A stretch of 7,802 nt of DNA from assembly GCA_006226985.1 (NCBI GenBank), contig SBGC01000027.1, positions 1 to 7,802 of the forward strand. The letters run 5' to 3'. This document shows, piece after piece, positions 1-6,876 of this stretch (the first letter of the stretch is position 1; every line of letters begins with the position of its first letter). Made by a program: the position numbers and the translations under genes. The stretch comes from Bacillota bacterium (GTDB lineage Bacteria > Bacillota_I > Bacilli_A > Acholeplasmatales > Acholeplasmataceae). The notes below the pieces were generated by a model, which did not search any database, was not told the DNA's origin, and saw nothing but the letters and a program-made list of their open reading frames with translations.

Positions 1-8
1 ATCTATTA

Positions 9-14
9 TATAAT
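9..14 (+). promoter_or_regulatory. Probable -10 box of the str operon promoter
   Basis: A perfect TATAAT stands at the very start of the window, so its -35 element would lie before base 1 and cannot be checked. If it is used, transcription would start near base 20-22 and give rpsL an untranslated leader of about 115 nt. The surrounding bases 5-14 form the AT palindrome ATTATATAAT, so a chance match in AT-rich DNA is possible. Confidence 0.45.
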
Positions 15-22
15 TAAAACGC

Positions 23-76
23 TGCGTGAAATACACGTAAAAGAAACTTAAATATTGGCTCAATTAAGCCAATATT
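23..76 (+). promoter_or_regulatory. Structured rpsL leader with terminator-like hairpin
   Basis: Two hairpins can be drawn between the putative promoter and rpsL. The first pairs 23-28 with 34-39 (core CGTG/CACG, loop AAATA). The second is a perfect 10-bp stem, AATATTGGCT at 51-60 with AGCCAATATT at 67-76, loop CAATTA, followed after two A residues by five T residues at 79-83. The second has the form of a weak intrinsic terminator. It could end an upstream transcript, or act as an attenuator in the str operon leader. A third small hairpin (98-102 with 111-115) sits just before the rpsL SD site. No known ribosomal-protein leader family was recognised. Confidence 0.45.
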
Positions 77-135
77 AATTTTTAAAACAAAAAAAGAAAC
101 ACTTGGATATGTGTTAGAAGAAAGGAGAAATACAA

Positions 136-594
136 ATGCCAACAATCTCACAGCTCGTTAAAAACGGGAGAACAGACAAAAAGTACAAATCAAAATCACC
201 TGCACTAGGCTATGGGTTCAACAGCCAAAAAAAGGCTGAAAGTGAATACAATTCACCTCAAAAACGCGGGGTATGTACACGTGTTACAACCATGACACCA
301 AAGAAACCAAACTCTGCACTTCGTAAATATGCCCGTGTTCGTTTAAGTAACCAAACTGAAGTTACTGCCTACATTCCAGGTATTGGACACTCTCTACAAG
401 AGCACAGCGTTGTACTTATTCGTGGTGGTCGTGTTAAAGACCTTCCAGGGGTACGTTACCACATCGTTCGCGGAACACTTGATGCATCAGGTGTAGCAAA
501 CAGAAAACAAGCGCGTTCTAAGTATGGTGCTAAGCGTCCAAAAGTCGTCGCAGGCAAGCCAGGAACAGCAGCTAAACCAGCAGGAAAGAAATAA
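136..594 (+). CDS. rpsL: 30S ribosomal protein S12
   Basis: S12 sits at the decoding centre of the 30S subunit and affects tRNA selection accuracy. The 152-residue product matches the family from the N-terminal [12 protein letters not shown] through the [10 protein letters not shown] loop (about 55-64) and [13 protein letters not shown] (about 98-109). These carry the lysines and aspartate linked in other bacteria to streptomycin response and S12 methylthiolation (here K56/K57, K101, D102). The insert before [10 protein letters not shown] is of the long Firmicute type. The start is fixed by AAAGGAG at 121-127, eight bases upstream. The family usually ends near KRPK (residue 136); here a tail of about 16 residues rich in Ala, Gly, Pro and Lys follows, making the protein longer than the roughly 124-138 residues usual in bacteria. 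It is the first gene of the str operon, 55 bases before rpsG. Confidence 0.98.
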   Translation: MPTISQLVKNGRTDKKYKSKSPALGYGFNSQKKAESEYNSPQKRGVCTRVTTMTPKKPNSALRKYARVRLSNQTEVTAYIPGIGHSLQEHSVVLIRGGRVKDLPGVRYHIVRGTLDASGVANRKQARSKYGAKRPKVVAGKPGTAAKPAGKK

Positions 595-649
595 AATAAA
601 ACAAAAAACGAAAAATAACTGATCAAAAAGAAAGGAAGAAGGTGAACTC

Positions 650-1120
650 ATGCCACGTAAAGGACATATTGTAAAACGCGACGTTTTACCAGATCCAATT
701 TACCAATCAAAGCTAGTTACCCGTATTATTAATACCATCATGGAAGATGGTAAAAAAGGTACTGCTCAAGGCATTTTATATGGTGCGTTTAATCGCGTCA
801 AAGAAGCTACTGGAAGAGAACCCATTGATGTTTTCAACGAAGCTCTAAATAATATTATGCCAGTCATTGAAGTTCGTTCACGCCGTATTGGTGGTCAAAA
901 CTACCAAGTACCAACTGAAGTAAGAGCTGTCAGAAAAACAACATTAGGATTAAGATGGTTAATTAACTATGCACGTCTAAGAAATGAAAAGACGATGGAA
1001 GAAAAATTAGCAAAAGAAATTATGGATGCATCACAAGGTTTAGGTGCAGCTGTTAAGAAACGTGAAGATGTACACCGCATGGCTGAAGCAAATAAAGCAT
1101 TTGCTCACTATCGCTGGTAG
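650..1120 (+). CDS. rpsG: 30S ribosomal protein S7
   Basis: S7 is a primary 16S rRNA-binding protein that starts assembly of the 30S head and lines the E-site/mRNA exit region. The product is 156 residues, the standard bacterial length. It shows the typical [16 protein letters not shown] start, the [20 protein letters not shown] beta-hairpin region (about residues 69-88) and a C-terminus ending [24 protein letters not shown]. The start is supported by AAGAAGGTGA immediately upstream. It lies between rpsL (55-nt A-rich gap with no clear hairpin) and fusA (15-nt gap), so it is surely cotranscribed with both. In E. coli S7 represses the str operon from the rpsL-rpsG gap; no comparable structure is evident in this gap. 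Confidence 0.98.
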   Translation: MPRKGHIVKRDVLPDPIYQSKLVTRIINTIMEDGKKGTAQGILYGAFNRVKEATGREPIDVFNEALNNIMPVIEVRSRRIGGQNYQVPTEVRAVRKTTLGLRWLINYARLRNEKTMEEKLAKEIMDASQGLGAAVKKREDVHRMAEANKAFAHYRW

Positions 1121-1135
1121 TAAGGAGTTATTATT

Positions 1136-3208
1136 ATGCCTCGTGTATTCCCATTAAATAAAGTCCGCAATATTGGCATTATGGCCCATATCGATGCGGG
1201 TAAAACAACAACGACTGAAAGAATACTTTTCCATACCGGAAAAATTCATAAGATCGGTGAGGTTCACGATGGTGCTGCTACAATGGACTGGATGGAGCAA
1301 GAACAAGAACGTGGAATTACCATTACATCTGCTGCAACAACTGCATATTGGAGAGACCACAAAATTAATGTTATTGACACCCCAGGTCACGTTGACTTTA
1401 CGGTTGAAGTATCTAGATCACTTCGTGTACTAGACGGTGCTGTCACTGTTCTAGATGCACAAGCCGGGGTAGAGCCTCAAACAGAAACTGTTTGGAGACA
1501 AGCCACCGAGTATAAAGTTCCAAGAATCGTTTATATTAACAAGATGGACAAAATTGGTGCAGACTTTGCTCGCGCAATCCAAACAATCCACAATCGCTTA
1601 GGTGTTAAAGCAGTTCCGATTCAATGGCCAATTGGCGCAGAATCTGATTTCAAGGGTATCGTTGATATCATTGAAAGAAAAGCTTTCATCTATGATGGAT
1701 CAGCTGAAGAAGCTAGTAAAGAAGTACCAATCCCAGCACATTTAGTAGACATCGTTGAACAAAAGAGAGAACAACTCGTTGAAGCTGTTGCAGATTTTGA
1801 TGAAGACATCATGATGCAATACTTAGAAGGCGAAGAAGTCTCCATTGAACAAATTAAAAAAGCAATCCGTAAAGGAACGCTTCAAGTTAAGTTTTTCCCA
1901 GTAATCTGTGGATCCTCATTCAAAAACAAGGGAGTTAAGAAAATGTTAGATGCAGTTGTAGATTATCTACCTGCGCCAACAGATGTTGACTCAGTGATTG
2001 GTGAAGACTCACACGGTAACGAAGTCAGACGTCATCCAAGTGATGATGAACCATTTACTGCTTTAGCATTTAAGGTTATGACTGACCCTTATGTAGGTCG
2101 CTTAACATTCTTTAGAGTGTATGCAGGCCAAACGACATCGGGTTCATACGTCTTAAACACAAACAAAGGTGCTAAAGAAAGATTTGGCCGTGTACTCCAA
2201 ATGCATGCTAACCACCGTGAAGAAATTAAAGAAGTATTCGCTGGAGATATCGCAGCAGTTGTTGGTTTAAAAGACACAACAACAGGAGATACATTAACAG
2301 CTGAAAAAGACGATATCATCTTAGAAAAAATGATTTTCCCAGAACCTGTTATTAATATCGCAATCGAACCAAAAACTAAACAAGATCAAGACAAGATGGG
2401 TGTTGCGTTACAAAAACTTGCTGAAGAAGATCCAACATTTAGAACATACACAGACCATGAAACAGGACAAACAATTATCGCAGGTATGGGTGAACTCCAC
2501 CTTGAAATTATTGTTGATCGTATGAAAAGAGAATTTAAGGTAGAAGCTAACGTTGCTGAACCTCAAGTATCTTACCGTGAAACAATTTCTGGAGAAGCTG
2601 ATATCGAAGGTAAATTTGTTAGACAGTCAGGTGGTCGTGGACAATATGGTCACGTTGTCATTAAGTTTGAACCAAACCCAGGTAAAGGTTTCCAATTTGT
2701 TGACAAAATCGTTGGTGGTGTCATTCCAAGAGAATACATCCCAGCTGTTCAAAAAGGTCTTGAAGAAGCATTACCTAACGGTATTATTGCGGGATATCCT
2801 GCAATTGACATTAAAGCGACTCTTCATTATGGCTCATACCATGATGTCGACTCATCCGAAATGGCATTCAAAATTGCTGCTTCAATGGCTTTAAAAGAAA
2901 CGAAGACAAAAGCACAACCTATTATCCTTGAACCAATCATGGACGTTGAAGTTGTTGTTCCAAATGATTATGTAGGTAACGTTATTGGTGATATCACCTC
3001 AAGACGTGGACGCCTTGAGTCACAAGAAAGTAGAGGAAACGCTGTTGCAATTCGTGCATTAGTACCTCTATCAGAAATGTTTGGATACGCAACATCACTT
3101 CGTTCAAACACACAAGGACGCGCGACATTTATGATGCAATTTAAGCATTATGACAAGTGTCCAAAATCAATTATGGAAGAAATTATTAAAAAGCGCGGTT
3201 CTAACTAA
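1136..3208 (+). CDS. fusA: Translation elongation factor G
   Basis: EF-G is the cytoplasmic GTPase that drives translocation of tRNA and mRNA on the ribosome and, with RRF, recycles ribosomes. At 690 residues it is of normal length. The G domain carries G1 AHIDAGKT (17-24), the switch region [12 protein letters not shown] (about 58-69), G3 DTPGH (81-85) and G4 NKMD (135-138). The rest aligns by eye with domains II-V, including the GMGELHLEI stretch and the [12 protein letters not shown] loop of domain IV. The initiator ATG is preceded by AAGGAG at 1122-1127, which begins two bases after the rpsG stop, so translation is probably coupled. No frame breaks or missing motifs were seen. The length, the GRGQYGHV loop and the gene order favour canonical EF-G rather than a tetracycline-resistance or EF4-type paralogue. 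Confidence 0.98.
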   Translation: MPRVFPLNKVRNIGIMAHIDAGKTTTTERILFHTGKIHKIGEVHDGAATMDWMEQEQERGITITSAATTAYWRDHKINVIDTPGHVDFTVEVSRSLRVLDGAVTVLDAQAGVEPQTETVWRQATEYKVPRIVYINKMDKIGADFARAIQTIHNRLGVKAVPIQWPIGAESDFKGIVDIIERKAFIYDGSAEEASKEVPIPAHLVDIVEQKREQLVEAVADFDEDIMMQYLEGEEVSIEQIKKAIRKGTLQVKFFPVICGSSFKNKGVKKMLDAVVDYLPAPTDVDSVIGEDSHGNEVRRHPSDDEPFTALAFKVMTDPYVGRLTFFRVYAGQTTSGSYVLNTNKGAKERFGRVLQMHANHREEIKEVFAGDIAAVVGLKDTTTGDTLTAEKDDIILEKMIFPEPVINIAIEPKTKQDQDKMGVALQKLAEEDPTFRTYTDHETGQTIIAGMGELHLEIIVDRMKREFKVEANVAEPQVSYRETISGEADIEGKFVRQSGGRGQYGHVVIKFEPNPGKGFQFVDKIVGGVIPREYIPAVQKGLEEALPNGIIAGYPAIDIKATLHYGSYHDVDSSEMAFKIAASMALKETKTKAQPIILEPIMDVEVVVPNDYVGNVIGDITSRRGRLESQESRGNAVAIRALVPLSEMFGYATSLRSNTQGRATFMMQFKHYDKCPKSIMEEIIKKRGSN

Positions 3209-3213
3209 TCCGC

Positions 3214-3242
3214 TTGCAAAAATGTATATTTTAATATACAAT
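3214..3242 (+). promoter_or_regulatory. Probable tuf promoter inside the str operon
   Basis: In the 91-nt fusA-tuf gap, TTGCAA (3214-3219) and TACAAT (3237-3242) are separated by 17 bases, the ideal sigma-A spacing. Transcription would begin near 3249. The spacer and -10 box overlap an inverted repeat, TGTATAT (3223-3229) with ATATACA (3234-3240). This hairpin has no following T run, so it is not a terminator. A separate promoter would let EF-Tu be made in excess of S12, S7 and EF-G, as is common in bacteria. Confidence 0.5.
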
Positions 3243-3299
3243 GAATATGGTTAATCAAAAAACAATAAAAAATAAACTCATATAGGAGGAAAAATTACA

Positions 3300-4484
3300 A
3301 TGGCAAAACAAAAATTTGAAAGAACTAAGCCACACGTTAACATTGGTACAATTGGCCACGTTGACCATGGTAAGACTACTTTAACAGCTGCTATTACAAT
3401 GGTATTAGCGAAAAAAGGTTTAGCAGATATTAAGGACTATGCATCAATTGACTCAGCACCAGAAGAAAAAGAACGCGGTATTACAATTAATACAGCACAC
3501 GTTGAATACCAAACTGAAAAACGCCACTATGCACACGTAGACTGCCCAGGTCACGCTGACTATGTTAAAAACATGATCACAGGTGCTGCTCAAATGGACG
3601 GTGGTATCTTAGTTGTGTCTGCAGCAGACGGCCCAATGCCACAAACTAGAGAACACATTCTATTATCACGCCAAGTTGGTGTACCTAAGTTAGTAGTTTT
3701 CATGAACAAATCAGATATGGTTGATGATGAAGAATTACTTGATTTAGTTGAAATGGAAATTCGTGAATTATTATCAGAATATGACTTCCCAGGAGATGAA
3801 ATTCCTGTGATCCGTGGTTCAGCTCTAGGAGCAATGAACGGCGATCCAAAATGGGAAGCATCAGTACAAGAATTAATGGATGCTGTTGACTCATACATCC
3901 CACTTCCAGTAAGACAAACTGACAAACCATTCTTAATGCCAGTTGAAGACGTATTTACAATCACAGGACGCGGAACAGTTGCTACTGGACGTGTTGAACG
4001 TGGTCAAGTAAAAGTTGGAGACCCAGTTGAAATCGTTGGTATCACAGATACTAAGAACACAGTTGTTACTGGTGTTGAAATGTTTAGAAAATTATTAGAT
4101 TACGCAGAAGCTGGTGACAACATCGGTGCACTTCTTCGTGGTGTTAACCGCGACCAAGTAGAACGTGGTCAAGTATTAGCTAAGCCAAAATCAGTTAATC
4201 CACATTTTAGATTTGAAGCGCAAGTTTACGTTCTTTCTAAAGAAGAAGGTGGACGTCATACAGCGTTCTTCTCTAACTACCGCCCACAATTCTATTTCCG
4301 TACAACTGACGTAACTGGAGTTATTACACTTCAAGAAGGTACAGAAATGGTTATGCCTGGTGATAACACTGTTATGATCGTTGAACTCATTCACCCAATC
4401 GCTATTGAAGAAGGAACTAAGTTCTCAATTCGTGAAGGTGGACGCACAGTTGGTGCAGGTTCAGTAGTTAAAATTCTTGAATAG
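3300..4484 (+). CDS. tuf: Translation elongation factor Tu
   Basis: EF-Tu is the abundant GTPase that delivers aminoacyl-tRNA to the ribosomal A site. The 394-residue product has the full canonical length and three domains. The G domain has GHVDHGKT (19-26), the ERGITI switch (58-63), DCPGH (81-85), NKSD (136-139) and SAL (174-176). Domain II has the [13 protein letters not shown] stretch, and domain III has [24 protein letters not shown] and a typical [15 protein letters not shown] end. The third G4 residue is Ser where many bacteria have Cys or Val; this should not prevent guanine binding. AGGAGG (3284-3289) lies ten bases before the ATG. It is last in the str operon, separated from fusA by 91 nt that contain a probable extra promoter, and followed directly by an intrinsic terminator. 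No fault was seen in the reading frame. Confidence 0.98.
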   Translation: MAKQKFERTKPHVNIGTIGHVDHGKTTLTAAITMVLAKKGLADIKDYASIDSAPEEKERGITINTAHVEYQTEKRHYAHVDCPGHADYVKNMITGAAQMDGGILVVSAADGPMPQTREHILLSRQVGVPKLVVFMNKSDMVDDEELLDLVEMEIRELLSEYDFPGDEIPVIRGSALGAMNGDPKWEASVQELMDAVDSYIPLPVRQTDKPFLMPVEDVFTITGRGTVATGRVERGQVKVGDPVEIVGITDTKNTVVTGVEMFRKLLDYAEAGDNIGALLRGVNRDQVERGQVLAKPKSVNPHFRFEAQVYVLSKEEGGRHTAFFSNYRPQFYFRTTDVTGVITLQEGTEMVMPGDNTVMIVELIHPIAIEEGTKFSIREGGRTVGAGSVVKILE

Positions 4485-4498
4485 TATTTAAAAATTTT

Positions 4499-4523
4499 GA
4501 GGCAAGAAATTGCCTCTTTTTTT
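4499..4523 (+). terminator. Intrinsic terminator of the str operon
   Basis: GAGGCAA (4499-4505) pairs perfectly with TTGCCTC (4510-4516) across a GAAA tetraloop and is followed at once by seven T residues (4517-4523). It starts 15 bases after the tuf stop codon. This is a textbook rho-independent terminator and marks the end of the str operon. Confidence 0.92.
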
Positions 4524-4708
4524 ATGCTTCATTTTGTATAAAAATCGTATAAAAAATGATAACAAATTAATCTGAAAAGAGTATAGTGAAATTGGATAGA
4601 AAAATATGTCATTTCTATCTAAATATTGACGAGCTAATCATGCTCTTCGATGATTAATTATTAATCGCTATGTTCATTCAATCACTGTAAATAGCCCTTA
4701 ACATTAAC
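4524..4708. other. Gene-free gap with clustered inverted repeats
   Basis: No ORF longer than a few codons and no recognisable RNA gene was found between the tuf terminator and the small gene at 4761. The stretch holds several short perfect inverted repeats. GATAGAAA (4595-4602) pairs with TTTCTATC (4612-4619). GAGC (4631-4634) pairs with GCTC (4642-4645). TAATCAT (4635-4641) pairs with ATGATTA (4650-4656). GATTAAT (4652-4658) pairs with ATTAATC (4660-4666). The last three overlap, so as RNA they would exclude each other. The stretch also carries the putative promoter of the small gene. It could be an operator region, a structured leader or a small RNA; the sequence alone does not decide. Confidence 0.4.
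4626..4654 (+). promoter_or_regulatory. Putative promoter of the KPAPK micro-gene
   Basis: TTGACG (4626-4631), five of six matches to the -35 consensus, is followed after 17 bases by GATGAT (4649-4654), four of six matches to the -10 consensus. A start near 4661 would give a leader of about 100 nt. Inverted repeats overlap the spacer and the -10 box, which suggests possible operator control. An independent promoter is needed because a strong terminator lies upstream. An alternative -10-like TATAGT lies at 4582-4587, without a good -35. Confidence 0.4.
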
Positions 4709-4754
4709 CACCTCTAGAGATGATTCTTCTTGGTATTTTAATCAAAGTGAGGTG
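4709..4754 (+). promoter_or_regulatory. Possible SD-sequestering pair before the micro-gene
   Basis: CACCTC at 4709-4714 is the exact complement of GAGGTG at 4749-4754, which is the SD core of the small gene at 4761. Pairing would hide the ribosome-binding site in a long-looped hairpin. The loop is 34 nt, and CACCTC also belongs to the local palindrome CTCTAGAG (4712-4719). Competing structures therefore exist. Control of translation by this pairing is an inference. Confidence 0.3.
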
Positions 4755-4760
4755 AACAAT

Positions 4761-4862
4761 ATGGCACAAGTTAAACCAGCTCCAAAACAACCAGCAGCTC
4801 AAACTAAACCAGCTCCAAAAGCTCCAGTTCAACAACCTACAAAACCAGCTCCAAAAAAATAA
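4761..4862 (+). CDS. 33-residue KPAPK-repeat basic peptide, unknown
   Basis: I do not recognise this gene. It encodes 33 residues: nine Pro, seven Ala, seven Lys, five Gln, two Thr, two Val and the initiator Met. There is no acidic or aromatic residue, so the peptide is strongly basic and almost surely unfolded. The motif KPAPK occurs three times (residues 5-9, 16-20, 28-32), each written by the same 15 bases AAACCAGCTCCAAAA (4773, 4806, 4842). Prolines alternate with other residues and are never adjacent, so EF-P-dependent stalling is not expected. There is no signal peptide or membrane segment. Evidence that it is a real gene: a strong SD (GTGAGGTGAA) six bases before the ATG; a terminator 18 bases after the stop; a plausible own promoter; and proline, alanine and lysine codons like those of neighbouring highly expressed genes. 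It might bind nucleic acid or the ribosome, but that is a guess from charge and neighbours. Confidence 0.72.
   Translation: MAQVKPAPKQPAAQTKPAPKAPVQQPTKPAPKK
4773..4856 (+). repeat. Three direct 15-bp repeats within the micro-gene
   Basis: AAACCAGCTCCAAAA occurs identically at 4773-4787, 4806-4820 and 4842-4856, in the same reading frame, each encoding KPAPK. The spacers are 18 and 21 bases and encode related Pro/Ala/Gln/Thr residues. Exact identity at the DNA level suggests recent duplication or strong codon preference. Confidence 0.9.
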
Positions 4863-4878
4863 TTAAATAGCTTACTAT

Positions 4879-4921
4879 AAAGCATGGATGATTCATCATT
4901 CCATGCTTTTTTTGTTTTTTT
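4879..4921 (+). terminator. Intrinsic terminator after the micro-gene
   Basis: AGCATGGA (4881-4888) pairs with TCCATGCT (4900-4907). The stem extends inward through TGA/TCA past one bulged T, and outward through two A-T pairs, with a TTCA loop. It is followed by a T tract to 4913, one G, then seven more T residues. It separates the micro-gene from the tatD operon and shows that the micro-gene is a self-contained transcription unit. Confidence 0.88.
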
Positions 4922-4980
4922 ATGTAAATGATGTGATTTTTTCGGCAATGTTGTCTATGACACGCATTTTTATTTATCTG

Positions 4981-4989
4981 TGATAAAAT
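4981..4989 (+). promoter_or_regulatory. Possible extended -10 promoter of the tatD operon
   Basis: TG-A-TAAAAT fits an extended -10 element (TGnTATAAT). No convincing -35 box lies 16-18 bases upstream; TTGTCT at 4951 is too far away. Transcription would start near 4996, leaving a leader of only about 20 nt that already contains the SD site. A promoter is expected here because a terminator lies just upstream. Confidence 0.4.
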
Positions 4990-5014
4990 ATGATTACAAA
5001 GAGGATGATTTTTG

Positions 5015-5785
5015 ATGAAAATAATAGATACACATGCACATGTGAATACAAAAGAATTTGATCACGATTTAGATGATACGATTTTAAGAGCAAAAGTGAA
5101 CGATGTGACAGATATCATTGTTATTGGTATGGATGAATATCATAATCAAAGAGCTCTTGAGATAGCCAATCAATATGAACATTTATATGCAACGATTGGC
5201 CTTCATCCAGGTTATGTTGATGAGGGAACGACAGAACATATTGAGCCGCTTCTAAAGCATCCAAAAGTTGTAGCAATTGGCGAATGTGGTCTTGACCTCT
5301 ACTGGCAACAAGATAATATCGAACTTCAAAAAAAAGTCTTCATTGAACAAATTGAGCTATCCATCAAGTATCAGCTACCACTAGTGATTCACACAAGAAA
5401 TTCATTTAATGAAGCCTATGATTGTTTAAAACCATATGCAGGCAAGGTTAAAGGCGTCTTTCATTGTTTTAGCTCACACCTAAATGATGCGAAGAAAGCC
5501 ATTGATTTAGGCTTTATGATTGGCATTGATGGTCCTATCACTTATAAAAATGCTCAAGATATTAAGGAGATAGCACAACACATTGATTTAAAGCACATAC
5601 TAGTAGAAACGGATAGCCCGTATTTATCACCGATTCCGCATCGTGGAAAAAGAAATGAGCCTGCAAACACAAAAGAAGTTGTGAAAAAAATTGCAGAGAT
5701 TAAAGGTTTATCGATTGACGAAGTTGCGTCAATAACCTATGAAAATGCTAAAAGATTATTTCATATAGGAGGAAATACCAAATGA
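5015..5785 (+). CDS. tatD: TatD-family metal-dependent hydrolase
   Basis: TatD-family enzymes are cytoplasmic TIM-barrel metallohydrolases; characterised members are DNases acting on DNA 3' ends. The 256-residue product is of family length. The metal ligands are visible in order: HAH (H7, H9), E90 in GECGLD, H126 in VIHTR, H150 in FHCFS and D200 in ETDSPYL. IGLHPG and the C-terminal NEPANT motif are also typical. It is closest to the TatD/YabD type, whose substrate is often unproven. The ATG is chosen because family proteins begin close to M-x-I-D-T-H. A TTG one codon earlier (5012) is also possible, since GAGG (5001-5004) is seven bases from the TTG and ten from the ATG. It is first in an operon, and its TGA stop overlaps the next start by four bases, which shows that UGA is a stop codon here. 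Confidence 0.93.
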   Translation: MKIIDTHAHVNTKEFDHDLDDTILRAKVNDVTDIIVIGMDEYHNQRALEIANQYEHLYATIGLHPGYVDEGTTEHIEPLLKHPKVVAIGECGLDLYWQQDNIELQKKVFIEQIELSIKYQLPLVIHTRNSFNEAYDCLKPYAGKVKGVFHCFSSHLNDAKKAIDLGFMIGIDGPITYKNAQDIKEIAQHIDLKHILVETDSPYLSPIPHRGKRNEPANTKEVVKKIAEIKGLSIDEVASITYENAKRLFHIGGNTK

Positions 5786-6876
5786 AAAGAAGAATATTTT
5801 CCATCATTTTAGTTGCATTCTCAGTATTTTTACTGATGGGATGCCAAGTAGAATTAAGAGCAAGAGTTGACTATGTATCACCTAATCCATACGAACAAAC
5901 ACGCATTGAAATGATTGCGATCGCAGAAAAAGCGACAATAGCAGTTAAAACTGATACAGGACATGGTTCAGGTATTATTTACGATTTTGAAGAAATCGCT
6001 GAGAAACCTGGAACATATCTTTACTATGCTTTAACCAATCATCATGTTATTGAAGAAGCATCAGAAGCAAAGATTCATTTTGGTGATAATGTCAATGATA
6101 TCAATGTTAGAGATATCGCAAGTAATGCACGATATGATATTGCTGTCCTAAGATTTGAATCTACAAGGGTTTTAGATGTACATACTGTAAAAGCATTTGA
6201 AGAAAATGAAGAAGGACAAAGCGTTTACTTACAACTCCTTAAAGGACAAGATGTTTATGCCATTGGTTCTCCTCAATCATTATCGCATTTTAATTATGTG
6301 ACACAAGGTGTTATATCTTTATTAGGTGTGACATATAATCAAGTGCCAGGGCTTGCCTTCATGCATGATGCAGAGCTCAACCCAGGAAACTCTGGTGGAC
6401 CTATGTTTAATTTAAATGGCGATTTAATTGGTATTAATGTTGCTAAGATATCTAACATCAATACGAATGAAGGAGTTATTGCTGCTGAAGGTTTAAATTA
6501 TACCTTATCGATTAATGCATTAGCACCAGTCGTTTTAGGTTTTGACGAAGAAGATTATTACACATTAGAACGTAAAGCAAGACTGGGTGTTACTGTTCAA
6601 GAAGTTGCTATATTCTTATCTGAAAACGATGCATCACTCCTACCTCCAGATCCAGTTGGAGTTGTTGTTATTGAGTTTGATTATACACGTAATGCACATC
6701 TCGTGCTAGAACAATATGACTTAATCATTGAAATGAATGGTATCGCAATCACTTCAATTGCTGATTTAAGCTCTCAGTTAGTTGATGCTGAGTTTGGAGA
6801 TATTCACGAGCTCAAAGTGTTAAGAAAAGTAGGCGATGCGTTCATAGAAGTTATCGTTGAAATTGAACTTGCATGA
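5782..6876 (+). CDS. HtrA-like trypsin-fold lipoprotein protease with PDZ domain
   Basis: This is a probable surface-anchored serine protease of the HtrA/DegP family, which degrades misfolded proteins outside the membrane. Residues 1-21 form a lipoprotein signal peptide: a basic start, a hydrophobic core and the lipobox LMGC with C21 as the lipidated cysteine. The protease domain (about 45-250) shows the triad H88 in LTNHHVI, D119 in RYDIAVL and S204 in NPGNSGGP, with GHGSGIIYD near its start. A single divergent PDZ domain lies at about 266-362; its usual glycine-rich GL-x-x-GD segment is replaced by LEQYDLI before EMNG. The length of 364 residues fits one protease plus one PDZ domain. AGGAGG (5767-5772) is nine bases upstream, and the ATG overlaps the tatD stop as ATGA, so the genes are translationally coupled. 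With no outer membrane expected, it would act on the outer face of the cell membrane. It could equally be called DegP/DegQ-like. Confidence 0.9.
   Translation: MKRRIFSIILVAFSVFLLMGCQVELRARVDYVSPNPYEQTRIEMIAIAEKATIAVKTDTGHGSGIIYDFEEIAEKPGTYLYYALTNHHVIEEASEAKIHFGDNVNDINVRDIASNARYDIAVLRFESTRVLDVHTVKAFEENEEGQSVYLQLLKGQDVYAIGSPQSLSHFNYVTQGVISLLGVTYNQVPGLAFMHDAELNPGNSGGPMFNLNGDLIGINVAKISNINTNEGVIAAEGLNYTLSINALAPVVLGFDEEDYYTLERKARLGVTVQEVAIFLSENDASLLPPDPVGVVVIEFDYTRNAHLVLEQYDLIIEMNGIAITSIADLSSQLVDAEFGDIHELKVLRKVGDAFIEVIVEIELA

Noticed and set aside
1154..2894. Several open frames of 76-113 codons within fusA on both strands.
   Set aside because: They lie wholly inside the well-conserved EF-G coding sequence, lack SD sites and resemble no family; they are shadow frames.
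3223..3240. Hairpin after fusA considered as a terminator.
   Set aside because: It is all A-T except for one closing pair near each end and has no T run after it; it fits better as part of the tuf promoter region.
3590..4394. Three minus-strand open frames within tuf.
   Set aside because: They are antisense shadows of EF-Tu with no promoter or SD support.
4524..4760. Possible tRNA, SRP RNA, RNase P RNA or 6S RNA in the gap after tuf.
   Set aside because: No characteristic conserved segments or cloverleaf could be found; only short inverted repeats are present.
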